Shown here: positions 31,219 through 43,516 of the stretch, piece after piece | How the letters are laid out: the number at the start of each line of letters is the position of its first letter | How positions within the stretch are numbered: position 1 is the stretch's first letter | Assembly (NCBI GenBank): GCA_036571765.1 | Contig: BROE01000007.1 | Location: forward strand, 8,062,026-8,126,025 | DNA length: 64,000 nt | Direction: 5' to 3' | From: Plecoglossus altivelis | Lineage: Eukaryota; Chordata; Actinopteri; Osmeriformes; Plecoglossidae | The notes under the pieces: generated by a model | What the model was told of the DNA's origin: nothing | The model's database searches: none | The model's input: the letters and a program-made list of their open reading frames with translations, nothing else | Translations under genes and position numbers: made by a program

Positions 31219-34200
31219 CAGAAAGACGGATAAAAAACCACCTCAGTGAAGGAAATTCAATTGAATTTAATTATGTGTCTGCAGGGCTTGTATATTTTCC
31301 ATTCTTCGAAGGCTGCATGTTGGATGTAAGAAGTTGCTACAATCCTCCGTGCTGCTAATCCTCTGATAGCCCTCTTCACCTCATCCAGAACTTCTGTCAC
31401 AACTCAGGTATGGCGATGTTTAACTCCACTCAGGCTATAACGGATCATTATCCATATGTAAATGACATCTCCTGTAGCACTGTTCTGTTCTGCGCAGGGT
31501 ATAAGCATGTCATTAAAACTGTTATTCTGTTTCATGACTTGGTTAGTGGTGCTAGATGGAATAAATAGAAACTGGTAATATTTTACACATAACATGGGAT
31601 TCAGGACAGCGTTGAGCAGGCATTATGAGCGGATGGACAGGGGCAAGAGCACACAGATTCTTTGTTTTGAAAGAGCTCTTTATAGATGTTCATTCCTTTG
31701 TTGTTGTCTCTGGGATGCCAAAATGGGGCCCCGTCTCAGTTGATGGGTCTGGGTATTTATACCCACTGCCTGTATGCCCCGCAGTGAAAACAAACGTACA
31801 ACACACACACACACACACACGTCAACAATATCCAAACACGAGGACAAGACGGCTACTCTGAATGACTCTTTGCTTTGGAGTGTTCCCACAGTTCACTGTT
31901 ACAGCAACATGAGTGCTAATATAGAATTAGCCGACCACATCTAGCAGATTTGAGCCCCCAAACTCAGTTAGACCCTGGTCACCATCGATGAAGCCCATGC
32001 CTCCAGCTCTTTAGCAAACAGACTAAGATTCAACTCCACAGACTGCAAGACCATATAAGGCCATTTGGTCACAAGACCAATGAAGGCTTATCAAACGGAG
32101 TTAGATTGTGTAACTTGACTGTGTAGCTTGAGTCAGTAGAGACATGCAGGCTAGCCGTACTTCCCCTCCCCTCCTCACTCCTTTAAACTCCCATCCTGAA
32201 GGGAACTTTTAAACACAACTAACTTTTCCTCCACCTGCCAGTCAACCCCCCACCCCCCCCCCCCCCCCCCCCCCCCCTGCCCCCCCTACCTCTCAGTCTG
32301 TCCTCTGAGCTGAGGGGGATGGAACCTTCTAGGCCTGCTCATTATAGATGACAGGTCGGGTTATTCATGGGGAGGAAGATGGGATGGGAAGGAGAGATGC
32401 AGCCTGTCTAAAGCTCTGGCTGTCCAAGCTACTGATAAATAAAACACCATCAGCACCGGATCAAATCTCCATTTCAAAATGTTTCCATTCTGAAGCTCAG
32501 ACACACAGACACACACACACGTACGCCGCTACCCCTATGAGCAGGAAGTCATCAATATTGAACCAAAATGTACATGTCATGTATGTAAAGTGAATTCCTG
32601 ATTAAGACCAGACCATGTGTAAACAAGCAAGTGGACGGGATGGGAAAAGATGTTCTCCGTCACGTAACATACCTGTCGCCGGGTCCCCAGACCAGAAGCA
32701 TGAAGCCATCCGCCACACGCCACCACACGCCGCCACACGCATGGTGACAGCGAGGCAGGCTTACATGTCATAGCCCTTGAGGCGTGTCTGGGAAGTGTGG
32801 TCTGCCAGCCACGCGGCTGGGCACGTCTCTCCCTTCCCTCCTGGCTCTGCTGGAGGCCAGCCGAGAGGGAGCGTGGGGGAGCTACCAAAGACGGTCTCCC
32901 CTTTCAGGACTTACCCTTGGACGAGGGATCTATAATCCTGATAACAATAGCTGCTGATTGGTGTGTGGCTGCCTACAGCAAGCAAGGGCAATGATTATGT
33001 GAATTAGCCGTGTGTGATGCAGCCTCTGGTGGCTACATAAGGGAGGGTATATGCTGCAGGCTCTTTGGAAGGTTAACTCCTCCCCTTTATCCAGCTGCAA
33101 AGCTCTGAAGACTAGAGAACAGCAAAGCAGTGTGTGGATTCATCTGTATAATGACGCCATTAAGCCGTTCACTGCCAGCAAGTCCAAATGTAGTGATGCC
33201 TAAAGTTACAGATGCCTTCAAGTAACAAAAGCTCTCAAATCTGGGCCCTGGTGAAGTGTTCCTTGTCCCTGATTATACCTGATTGATTAAACCTTGTTCT
33301 TCATTACACCTGATTAGTTGAACTTTGTTCCTCAGTAGACCTGATTGGTTAAATTTTGTTTCTCTGTTCACCTGATTTTCCCTTAACATCCCCCCTTCAT
33401 ATCCCTGACTGGTTTGATCTCCAAATCATTGGGTGCTCATGAAGCCGTCATACCTGCTTGTCTGAAGCGCTGCAGCAGGCTGTGTCTGACGGCGGTCTGC
33501 AGGTTGAAGTAGTCGTCCTCCTCGTCAGGGGTCTTCAGGTACAGAGGGATGTGCTGGAACACCAGCAGGCGCCTGGCAGGAGAGGAGGAGGAGGCTGCCT
33601 GGAGCTGCTCCTCCAGCCACCGCTCCTGGGCCTCCCTCTGGTTGGGACACGCTGAGGCATCGTAGAACAGCTGCGAGTTCAACACCAGACACTGCACACC
33701 TCCTACCTGGGGGAGCGAAGCTCATTCACACAACTGTGGCAACTTTCCCAATCACGCTGACCCAAATTGCACTGCCTCCCTCCCACCCTCTCACCCTTTC
33801 CCTCTGCCTCACCCAGAAGCTGAAGTAGTCATCCCCCCAGGCCTGGCAGTACTGCTCCAGGGTGGCTGGGGTAGGGATGTTCCCCAGGTCGTGGTTCCCA
33901 CTGACAAACACTAAGGGGATGGAGGGGTCTGTGCCCCCCAGAGCAGCCTTCAGGTCCCGCTCCTGGCCAGCCCTGAATGGGGTACCTGGAGGTAGAGGCA
34001 GGGACGGTGAAGGAGGGAGGCAGAGATGGAGTGAGGAAGGAGGGGCTAAAGTGATGGTGGTCCTCTGTGGCCCACACACAAGCTAATGCAGCAGAAACAC
34101 CTCACTCGCTGTTCAGAGCAACTTGAGTTTAAATTCAGGACAGGAAGACAAGAAGAGGACTATAATTTGGTGCAAAGTTAATCAGACTCCCTCTGTGGAT

Positions 34201-34933
34201 AAAGTAAAGAGAGAATGGGTAAAGGAAATCTATTTATAATTTAGAGTGTGTATCAAACAAACCCATCAACGCAGAGCAAAGTGATTCTTCCTTCTCTCTG
34301 GTAATTATTTTCACTGGCCTACTTTTCGTTCGAATTTCCTTAGAAGTTTGGACAGGATGGTTGCTTAAGATGAGAGAGTTCGTTGGAGGGAGAGAAAACA
34401 ACATTTGTCTAAAACAGGAAGCAGATGAAGGACTCTTCACTGCACATCTCTGCGGTGACACGCTGATGGGTCTTTAAAAGCACGTCCATGAGTGTGAGCG
34501 TGCAGACACAACACACATCACCACACAAACTCAGTTGAGCCTATCCTTTACACTGTGTCTCCATTTATGCTGTGTCTTTCTAGCGTGTTGCGCAACCTTT
34601 TGGGGGGGATCCATGGGGGTGGGGGTGTGTGTGTAAGGGCGGGGTGGGGGGGAGACATGTCTAGTGAAGTCAAATGCTTCCCAGCAGCCATCTGGAGTGA
34701 TGGATCTAATTACAACGCTTGATGATTTCATGCAAACAAAGACAAAAAGAAGCTATTGAGATGGAGACAATAAGCTCTGACTGCCACACCAGAAGAGAGC
34801 ATGCACATGATAGTCAAGTGTCACCGTCGCCGTTTCCACCTGGTGTGCAGGTGTGCCTGTTTGAAACAAGACGTTCCTGCTGAATATGAACATGCATATT
34901 CATTCATCCATCCATCCAAATCTCATAAACAGG

Positions 34934-34966
<33 letters not shown>

Positions 34967-37900
34967 CAGTCAGAAATCATTTCCCCAGCGTGGCTTCTCT
35001 CCGCTCTCCTGTTCCTTACTCCTTCCTCTCTCCTCCTCTCCTCTGCCCTCTCCTTCTCTCTCCTACTCAGCCGTGCTCCTTTGAGGATTCCACTTTATCT
35101 GCCTTCAACTGCAATTAGGGGCTTCCTTGCTGTTGGAGAGGGGACTGGGAGTCAGAGGATAACCTCCCCCTCACCTTCCCTCTATTCTCTCTTTCTAAGT
35201 CCTCCCTCATCCCCCCATTGTCCCCCATCCCTCATGACATCCCTTTGTAGTCCTCATTAGAACGGTGGTAAGTCCAGCATGTTCCTCTAATCTAATCATC
35301 TCTCTCTTCCCACCTCTCTCACACACACACACACACACTCCTTCTCTCCTGTGAGACTCTTATCCTCTCCAGCTCAGTGAGAGGGAAGTCCTTGAGATGA
35401 AGGCCCTAGGGGCTTCGCTCCGAGCCGAGCGCAGCCGAAAGAGAGGCAGGATCACAGCAACCGCTTCAATAATGGTCGGAAACAGGCAGCCTTTTAGCTC
35501 CTCCTGATTGCCCTCGTTAGGGTCGAAGGCCTGTGGATTCTGATAGGAGGGGGTCCGGTCAGGGACAGATGTGATTGGCCCAGCAGGGAGCCTGGTGGGA
35601 GCTTATTGGCTGCAACCTCAGGGAGCCTTGTTGGGAGGGGGGGCATAACTACATCAGGTTAAGGGAATAGATTGGTTGATCAAAGTGGTATCAGTGGGGT
35701 CCTTCAAGGCTCTCTGGTGCTATTGATCTGAGGGTGGTATTGTGTGATGGCAGGGGGTTGGAGGGGGCAGAGGGGAGGCTGATGGATAGAAACCAATCTT
35801 CAGTTACATTTCCATCACATACTCGGCCTTCGCAGGTAAATATTCATATTGTGTCCAATCCGTCACTTCCTCCTCAGAGCCAACAGAGCAGGAGAACTGC
35901 AGTTCGGGGTTTGCATCTGGGTGTTCCATCTGCCCTGATGGGGTGCCACAGTTCAACCACGCTGACAGCCTTTGTTAAAATGCAGACAGTGTGAGTTACG
36001 ATCTGTTTTACCATGTCTGGACAACAACAGAGGCTTGTCATAAGAAAAAAACCCATAAGGGATGAGTGGTGGTGGTGGTGTGTTTACTAAAGACAACAAG
36101 GAGCGCAAAAGAGAGAGAACTAGAATGACATATCTAGTCAGAGATGGGTGCCAATTTCCTGTCCCCGACAGGCAGCCCTGTTGACGAGGCGGTTGACAGT
36201 CAGCTTCCCTGGCCGGTACCAGCATTGACAGTCTCTTTCAGTAAATATAATCGTTTAACGGAAAATATCAAAACACGGTTGGGGTGCACTGGCATTAAAC
36301 CCCCCAGCCAGCCCCCGGAAACACAGGCTAGTGACGGACGTGGTGTGTAATGCGGTTGGCATACACAACCTGCTGCGACTGTCCTGACGGTAACAAGGCA
36401 TGACGGCGGGGCCAATGGAAGGGCCCGGAACCCCTACGGTCAGAGGATGTGTGTGTGGCGAGGGGGAAGCTGGGGCATAAACACTACAGATCAAGAGAGA
36501 AGGAGAGGAGAAAGAGAGAAGGGAGGGCTGAGGGGTGAGAGGCCGGCTTAAAGGTCACCGTCACGGAGAAGATGAGATACTTAGGACCTCCTACTAAGCT
36601 CCCTGAAGGGGGGAGGGGGCGGGGGTGTGGAGGCCTGCAATGCATTGTGGTTGTTCATGAGCAGCTCAGAGGTAGTTACAGGTAATAATGAGACAGTGAG
36701 AGAGCAGAGGTCATTCCAATGTCTCTGGAACCATATGTCTTGTGCTGAACATGTGTGTATGCCTGGAGTTAGGAGCCAGCCTTGAAGCCTTTGGCCAGCG
36801 TCCTATAGTCTTAATGTGCACAGACTGTACAGTTTTGGTAATGATTCCCTGGTGCCATCTTGTCAAACAATCCTCCAGTCAGGTACCTGGAAGGGACCTT
36901 TCACCGGCCTTACAGCAACAATGAAAGAAGTAAGCCAGCTGACTTCCCCCTCCCCTCTCCTCCCGTCTCCTCCCCTCTCCTCCCCTCCCCTCTCCTCCCT
37001 CCTGCATCTCTCTTCCTCTGCTCCACACCCTGCACGCTGCGTCAGGAGTAGGTAGTCGGACTGTTTAGAGCACCCTGGCTCTCCTCTGACGTGTCCCCAC
37101 AGCACAAGGTCTGGCACGCCCCGCTCTCCCAGCCCCGCTATCGTGTTAGATGGCTGGACTTTTGGCCCTTCAACACACACTATCTATAGGCGTCTCACTC
37201 AGCTAGCTTCAGCAACAGCATCTGTGCTCAGTGATGTCCTGGCAGGCAGTCTCAGAGGGGTCCAACCACACTGCTCCATGTCCTCTATTTGGAACCATGT
37301 GGGAAGCTCAGCTAGCACCAACAAACACGTCATTCCTACTTTAGCTGCAATGGCGCAAACCTCATGCCTCCTTCGTAGGCACCATGTTGAAACCGTTCCA
37401 ATGAAAACGTTGTTCATAGTGAATAAATTAGCTCGGAACAATTTCACAGGGGAGGACTGAATATATGAATTGTTATGTTCCATGCATATCCTCTTCCCTT
37501 TAAAGAGAAGGGGCACTCTAAGCCAGGCCTGGCTTCTCCCACGGACAGTGCTGCTGAGGTCAGCAGAGGCATACGCAGCTGGATGGTCAGTCATCACTGC
37601 TGGGACATGATGCTATCTGGCTGGATAATTACTGCAGGGACATGACGCTATCTGACTGGATAATCACTGCTGGGACATGACGCTATCTGACTGGATTGAG
37701 GTAGGACTTCAAACAACCCGTCCCATAGAATTCATAGCTGCAGTAGCTGACTCTCTGTGCTTCCATCCTTGGTTTACGTGATCCAACATTCAAGGTGTGG
37801 GCCTACTTATGTGTGGTGACATCTGGAAAAGGTGTGTGTGTGTGTGTGTCCTCCTCCTACCTGGCATGGCATGCACCAGGTCTCCACACAGCACCATGAA

Positions 37901-40376
37901 CCGCGGTCGGGGGCTCATGTTGTTGACAGCCTCCACAGCCTGCCTGGTGAGCTGCACCTCCTCGTCCCACTCGTCTCCGCCTCCGTCACAGTCACCCTCC
38001 CTCCAGGCCTTCATAAGCCCCAGCTGGGGGTCCGCAGCCTGGATGAAGAAGAACGGACCCCTCCATTCCCTCTCTTTCTCTGGAACAACAGAGCAGGGGG
38101 CACAAGTGTAGTTTAGCCTAGTTTGGTTGGGAGGGCAAAACTCAATGGAATTTACAGACCATAAAAAAGCATAAAGTTTTAGTAGACAAAGACGATCATT
38201 CGGAAAGATTTAAGAGGCCTTGAAAAAGTCCAGATAGAAGCCTTGGCCTCCTTAGCAGAAAGGAGGCTACTAAGAAGACTAGAACAATCTGTGTCTCCCC
38301 CCGTCCCCTTCTGGGACCAGGGGAAGCCATGTTCTCTCTGGCTGTTAACAAGCACAAACTGAATAATGAACATGGCAATAGATGTTGATGCGTGCATGGC
38401 AAAGTGTTTTACATAATACTGACATTGCATAACCCTCCTGGTCTTCCCTCTTCCACCTTTAAATATACGATTAATAAAAGACAACTAGGGATTTCTCACT
38501 TATGGAAGGAAAGAGGGACAGAGAAATGGAGGGATGAATAACTAGATGGATGTGGCTCAACACAAAGGGGGTTCTATAGTTTAGGTCCAAGCAGCTAGCT
38601 GCTACAGGAGGCAGTCACGCCTCAGTCAAAGGCCTGGTTTCTGTTCCAGGATCCAGGCAGTTTTCTCCTGCCTTGTGTTTGTTTTGTTTGTGTGTGGGCA
38701 CATGAGCACACAAGAAGAGACGCACACACTCACATCCTCAGCAGGTCCTCCTTGCTCAAGTTTGACATGCTCTCCACGCATCACTTTCCCAAATGACTTC
38801 ATGATCATTCCCTCCTCCTTCAGAGAAGCGTAGGCAGGCTACGAGACAGAGAGGCTGGGCTACTGAGCAGAAGAGCCTCTCCGATCTCTTTGTACCATCA
38901 TTTAAGAAATTAGAGGCAGCATTTTTCTACTGTAGGATTGATTTCTCAAGTGTGAGTTTTCACCTTCAACCCTTAACATTCAACTTGACCTGATTTCACT
39001 AAACCAATGGACACCTGGCCGGCTACGAAATTCTTTCAAAAGTTCTCCAACACATTTAGATCCTACAAGTTCTCTAATAAAGCTTTAGCCTAATTCTATG
39101 CAATATAAAGCTCATCCCACTTCTGTGGTGATGCGCCTACTCAGACGACACACTATTTATGTCCCCTACTGAGAAATATCATTACCAGCATTCTTTGTTA
39201 TTGCCTGAAGCATGATCTGCAAAGATTAATACAAGCCTTGACATTCTGTCTGGAGAAACCCAAGGCTTTTGTTACACTAAACAAACATCACAGCAGTGTG
39301 TCTCCCGGGACCGTGTGTGTGTATGTGTGTGTTTGTGTGGGAACTAACAACTTTTGGAACGAACATGACTGCAAAAGGAACAGTCAAAGCTCCCGTGACA
39401 GCGGATGAGAGCAGGCAGCTTAGTGTGTCGCTTGGGCTTCTACAAGGATGCCAGCCACACTTCTAACAGGAATCGGAGACATTATTCAGGTGGCATATGT
39501 TGCCTTCAGACAGTGGTTATCATAATATGGCTTGAAAATAACAAAGGAGCAGTGTAAATAATGAACTACCTTTTTAGTGTGATTTCTCTCTTGAAGAGAC
39601 GAGTTAATGTCACCCTTTGCGTTATGTTGCTGGTAAACTAACAGGATTTGAGGGAGGGGATGAATCAATGAGAGAGAGGTGTTGCGTCGCAGTTGATCTA
39701 TTTCACCTTAAGGTGTCTCTGTCTCTGATTACACTACGCCATGCACGTGAGATCTGCCATATGCTGCAAGAGATAGGAACGACTTCTTCGTTGTTTCTGA
39801 GGTTCACAGAGTCAAAGATACCTGGCCGTGGCCATTCAAACCTATTCCAGTCTTCATCTAGTTAATCCCCTGAATTAACGTTAACCAGATTGCTAGCTTC
39901 TGGCACGCTTATAGGAAACAAATGTGACTTCCACAATTGCCTTTTCAACAATACTTATTTAAAACACTTATTTGAGGCACGTGACAACTGTCACACCTTC
40001 AAAATGACGACATGTTATATATGAACTATTTCGCTTGCTGTAGTCGCACGATAGATTGTCAAAAATTCTGTTATTATCCTTTAGCTAGCCTACGTTGCTA
40101 GCTGTAGCATAACTTTGACTGTCACGACTATGTTTAACCATGGAACCAGCGCAAACTGTTAACACAACTAAACTTCGATACTTCGATGAAACGAAAGTTC
40201 GAATGACAAGACAGCTCCAACTAGCTACTAAATATCATGTTAGGCATGCTAGCTACAGAGTCTAGCTAGCGGTCTGATCGTAAACTACGTGTACGCTACA
40301 GTTTACATCTACCTTCAGTCAATCCGATGAAAGTCCGATGTTTTGCCCTCAAAAACATGTCCACGTTCTCAGTCAT
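25756..40376 (-). CDS. cpped1: Calcineurin-like metallophosphoesterase CPPED1, complete coding region
   Basis: CPPED1 (CSTP1) is a cytosolic Ser/Thr protein phosphatase of the calcineurin-like metallophosphoesterase fold; the human enzyme is reported to act on AKT. Five exons (40376-40313, 38079-37861, 33985-33813, 33706-33454, 25982-25756) give 936 nt, 311 aa (human 314), with all phases consistent and GT-AG junctions. Metal-site motifs are in order: ADPQ (D38, Q40), LCGDLVHAMPG (G87-D88), SGNHDLGN (N125-H126-D127), FQHIPLYL, and SGHYHRNAGG (H245, H247). The start at 40376 gives MTENVDMFLRAKHRTF, aligning with the human N-terminus. It is arranged head-to-head with shisa9. No odd residues at the active site, so it should be functional. 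Confidence 0.96.
26676..26730 (+). repeat. (AG)n microsatellite
   Basis: About 27 AG units. Confidence 0.95.
28028..28164 (+). repeat. Compound (TGTA)n(TGTC)n(TGTA)n tract
   Basis: A block of about 17 TGTC units flanked on each side by TGTA units, preceded by ACAGTATGT variants from about 27960. Confidence 0.95.
31142..31218 (+). repeat. (CA)n(CATA)n compound microsatellite
   Basis: CA units, about five CATA units, then a longer CA run. Confidence 0.95.
32253..32277 (+). repeat. Homopolymer of 25 C
   Basis: Uninterrupted run flanked by shorter C runs. It is poly-G in the cpped1 pre-mRNA. Confidence 0.9.
33454..33706 (-). CDS. cpped1: cpped1 exon 4
   Basis: Encodes VGGVQCLVLNSQLFYDASAC, a short serine run, then LLVFQHIPLYL and DYFNLQ. 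The acceptor is CCCCCAG and the donor GTATGA. Confidence 0.96.
33813..33985 (-). CDS. cpped1: cpped1 exon 3
   Basis: Encodes TPFRAGQERDLKAALGGTDP, the GNHD motif, and ends at DDYFSFW. The acceptor is CCTCCAG and the donor GTGAGG. Confidence 0.96.
33986..37860 (-). other. cpped1 intron 2
   Basis: No exon recognised. It holds CA tracts (34938-34965, 35321-35338), CT-rich sequence (34990-35240, 36940-37020) and a three-copy direct repeat of about 35 bp (37592-37696). Confidence 0.7.
37592..37696 (+). repeat. About 35-bp direct repeat, three copies
   Basis: Repeated unit of the form ATCACTGCTGGGACATGACG followed by CTATCTGACTGGATA, with few mismatches. Confidence 0.9.
37861..38079 (-). CDS. cpped1: cpped1 exon 2
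   Basis: Encodes EKEREWRGPFFFIQAADPQL through MVLCGDLVHAMP, with the first two metal-binding motifs. The acceptor is GTTCCAG. The donor GTAGGAGG is followed by a CA repeat. Confidence 0.96.
38080..40312 (-). other. cpped1 intron 1
   Basis: Mostly unique sequence with a short TG tract near 39315. No exon recognised. Confidence 0.7.
40313..40376 (-). CDS. cpped1: cpped1 exon 1
   Basis: Encodes MTENVDMFLRAKHRTFIGLT, E and one base. The donor is GTAGAT. The motif RAKHRTF matches the human RARGRTL position. Confidence 0.88.
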
Positions 40377-41658
40377 TGTCAAATCCCACCTAGTTATTTG
40401 TTAAATATAAATATATCAGATTGGTATTGCTAGTCAAAAGTCGTTAGCTAATGCAATGTTCTTTGCCAAAGATATCTGCCTTTGACTTCAGCCCTTAGTC
40501 TTTGAGTCTAGTTCGACTAAATCGGTAATGATTTAACATTGCCTGCATAAGTTTTCCTCAACAGTAGCAGCCCCGTGTGGCTGTGAGGGCGAGTTGTATC
40601 CGGACATTGTCCACTTGTTGACTATAAGAACAAAAAAGCATCGTGAGAATGCACCACGTTGTTTAACCTAATTTAGATCATTCTTCCGTAGGTTCAGAAA
40701 CTATTTCTAAATCATTGGAAGCACCTCTACAGGCTATCGCCGAATCAGCACCACGGACAGAGGCTTGATTCCGGTTTACATTTTAGCACCATAGACAGGG
40801 ACATTCCACCACGTGCCAAATTATGTGATCAATTTACGAGTTAACAAATGCGCGTTAATGCGTACAGAACGGCACAAGAATAACACTTAATAAATAGAAA
40901 CTTAACTGTTAAAACCCCAAATAGAACTTGGAATTAGATTAGAAGCTGTGAAGTGGTCTTTTCCGGCCAAGGCTTTAGTAGGCTATAGACAAGTTGGTGC
41001 GTGTGTGTGTGCTTAGAATGTAGCCTACTTTTCCTGCACCAATATGTTAGACACAACTCACGAGTTTTTACTCGACAGCACAACTCAACCCACATTCAGT
41101 AATGTGTGTTTTGTGCCAGCGTAGGTCTTACAATAGTCTGGAGGGATCTCTTTTTCCTGGCAATCCTTCGTTCATTCCCTCCCCCTTTTCAGTACGCTTC
41201 ACTCCTCCTCTCCCTTTGCGCACCAGACTCTTCCACCCTCGACTCTCTTTATTCGTTCACTCGCGCTCACATTGCTGTTGCAGTTAGTTGTGCGTCCGTC
41301 GATTCTCGTGCGCAAAGGTTCCTTGACGGATATAAAGAGTTCAGTCGTTTTGGTACAGTTATAAAAGGAACAGAAATATATTTTTTGAGAGCACCTGTAG
41401 ACGTTTGGAGGAAATGTGCGTAAACGTTTCCCGGAGGACTAATTTAGGATAGACGTAACATTTTTATTAGAGGACAAATACGAATCAAAGCTTTTGATTA
41501 ATTTTTGGGGGGTGTTGATATTGCTGAAAATGTTTTTTGAAGCGGAGTGTGGCGTTCTGCCATTTGGAGGTGTGTCTCTGGACTTTCTATAATAAAAAGA
41601 CCTTATTCCTACAATACATTTTATGTGCCAACACAGTTTAGAGAGGGGTGAAAGCACA
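40377..41658. promoter_or_regulatory. Divergent promoter region of cpped1 and shisa9
   Basis: About 1.3 kb separates the two start codons. On the plus strand TATA-like elements occur at about 41331 (GATATAAAGAG) and 41369 (AGTTATAAAAGGA), which could set the shisa9 start within this region. No matching TATA box was seen for cpped1. An ATG at 41623 is in frame with shisa9 and would add 12 residues. Confidence 0.5.
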
Positions 41659-42173
41659 ATGATGGGGAAATACTTTCTCCTTGGTTACTTGTTGGTCAAA
41701 CTTATGGTGCTTGTTTGCAAAGCTGACGGAGAGCCCGGTCAGCCCGGAGGTTTCATCATGATAGCGACGTCCAACGGATCCAGAGAGGATGAGATGGTGA
41801 CACCTGACACCCCGCACACAGAGGACGAGTGTATGGGCTATTACGATGTCATGGGTCAGTGGGATCCGCCGTTTACGTGCAGCACGGGTGATTATTTGTA
41901 CTGCTGCGGCACTTGTGGCTTCCGTTATTGCTGCATGTACAGGAGATCGCGACTGGATCAGAGCACTTGTAAAAACAACCGCACCATGGAGTGGATGAAA
42001 ACAATGAACACTCCAAAGAAAAAGAAAGACCCTCTACACGACCCCACCAAAGATAAAACCAACATGGTTGTGTACGTGATCTGTGGAGTAGTGGCCATTA
42101 TGGCTCTTGTTGGGATATTCACAAAACTGGGGCTAGAGAAAGCGCATCGTCCGCAGAGAGAGAACATGTCCAG
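41659..42173 (+). CDS. shisa9: shisa9 exon 1: signal peptide, cysteine domain, TM helix
   Basis: Starts MMGKYFLLGYLLVKLMVLVC. It contains YYDVMGQWDPPFTCS, YCCGTCGFRYCC and the TM segment VVYVICGVVAIMALVGIF, and ends HRPQRENMS plus AG. The donor is GTGCGT. Confidence 0.95.
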
Positions 42174-43445
42174 GTGCGTTTTGCTTGGTGTTGTTCCATA
42201 GTAGCTACTGCGCGCGGCCAGCTTTTTCTGGTGGCTGTTGAGATTGGCGCGCGCATAGCGCTGTCTTTGTTTGCCTCACTTTCTTTTCACTCGTTTGTTT
42301 CCGTTTCCTTAATGTCACTACTCAACACAATACTAATTCTGTAACAGTCCAAATAGCTTCGCAAATATTCTACCTGTCCACAAAGGCTTAGCGTGAGAAC
42401 CACTTAACTAATAGCGGGGGCGCATTTCTTTTGTTGTGCGGAGAGTAAAAGGCCACACGCTCAACATGCGCATACTGTGCTTGTTTGGAACACGCTCTAG
42501 TCGTAATTTTAAATGAACATGACATACAGTGAGGTGTTCTACACCACAATCATTGTCTTTATTCCATAATAAAGGCTGATGTGCGGTACCTCTTAAAAAA
42601 AGAGATTTCGATTTAGGCAAAACGTGTGTGCGGTAATGTACGGGCGGTTTCTATATTACAAATCACTTGGTAAACATTCTACGTTCTGTATCAAACCCCC
42701 CTGTCACTTTCTTTCTCCCGTACACGCAGGGCCGTTGCAAGTGTGCTCCAGGGTGGATGTCCAGGAGGTCAATTTCAGGGGGAGGACGCCCTCGGTATGC
42801 ACGCGCAGCACTATGATGCCAGGGCCAACAACCGTAAGTTTCAGGGCAACTCGTCGAGGGGTCGGAATCTTAGGGTTGGAGATAAAATGATGCGTGGAAC
42901 GATTCGGTCACAGACTATCTTGTCCAGGCCACAGAATAGACTAGGTGTGTTCCAGCGAAACAAACCCCAATTATTTCTGTCTGCCAAGAGGAATGTGAAG
43001 CCCCTCGAGCAATTTAAACGGACTCTGTCTGCATCCAGAGCTAGTAGCTGATATGTTTTATGTTTCAAAAGGCATGTGTCGGCTCCAGTTACTCAGTTAA
43101 ATCACATAATCCGGACATTTGCACCATCTGCCTTGTGATTTTGATGAGGCTGAGTGCTCAGATGCAGTGGTTATTCACAGTTTTATTTTTGTCTGTGCCC
43201 ACATGATGCAAGATGTGTATGGAGATGGGGGTGGTGGGACAGAGGGGAGAGAGAGAAAAAGAGAGAGAGAGACATGGAGAGAGAGACAACAGAGCCATGA
43301 ATGCCATCTATTTCTGTTGCGTCCCGTGGGCTGCCTCTGCACACAGCCACAACGCTGTTTGCTTTGTGTTTAACACAAGGATCAAACAACCCCCAAAACA
43401 CAGAACAGAGAATGAGCAGTTAAAAAATGGCCAAATGTAGAGACC

Positions 43446-43516
<71 letters not shown>

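Larger units (their letters stand above)
25983..33453 (-). other. cpped1 intron 4
   Basis: A 7.5-kb intron without recognised exons. It contains an (AG)n tract (26676-26730), TG tracts near 27060 and 27750, a TGTC/TGTA tetranucleotide tract (28028-28164), CA tracts (31142-31218) and a long C run (32253-32277). Unique AT-rich blocks with octamer motifs lie near 26520 and 29997. Confidence 0.7.

Noticed and set aside
37592..37696. Transposon fragment
   Set aside because: Only three tandem 35-bp copies with no terminal repeats or coding; better seen as a small minisatellite.
41102..41423. Two overlapping open frames upstream of shisa9
   Set aside because: They lie in the probable promoter or 5' UTR and show no recognisable protein features.
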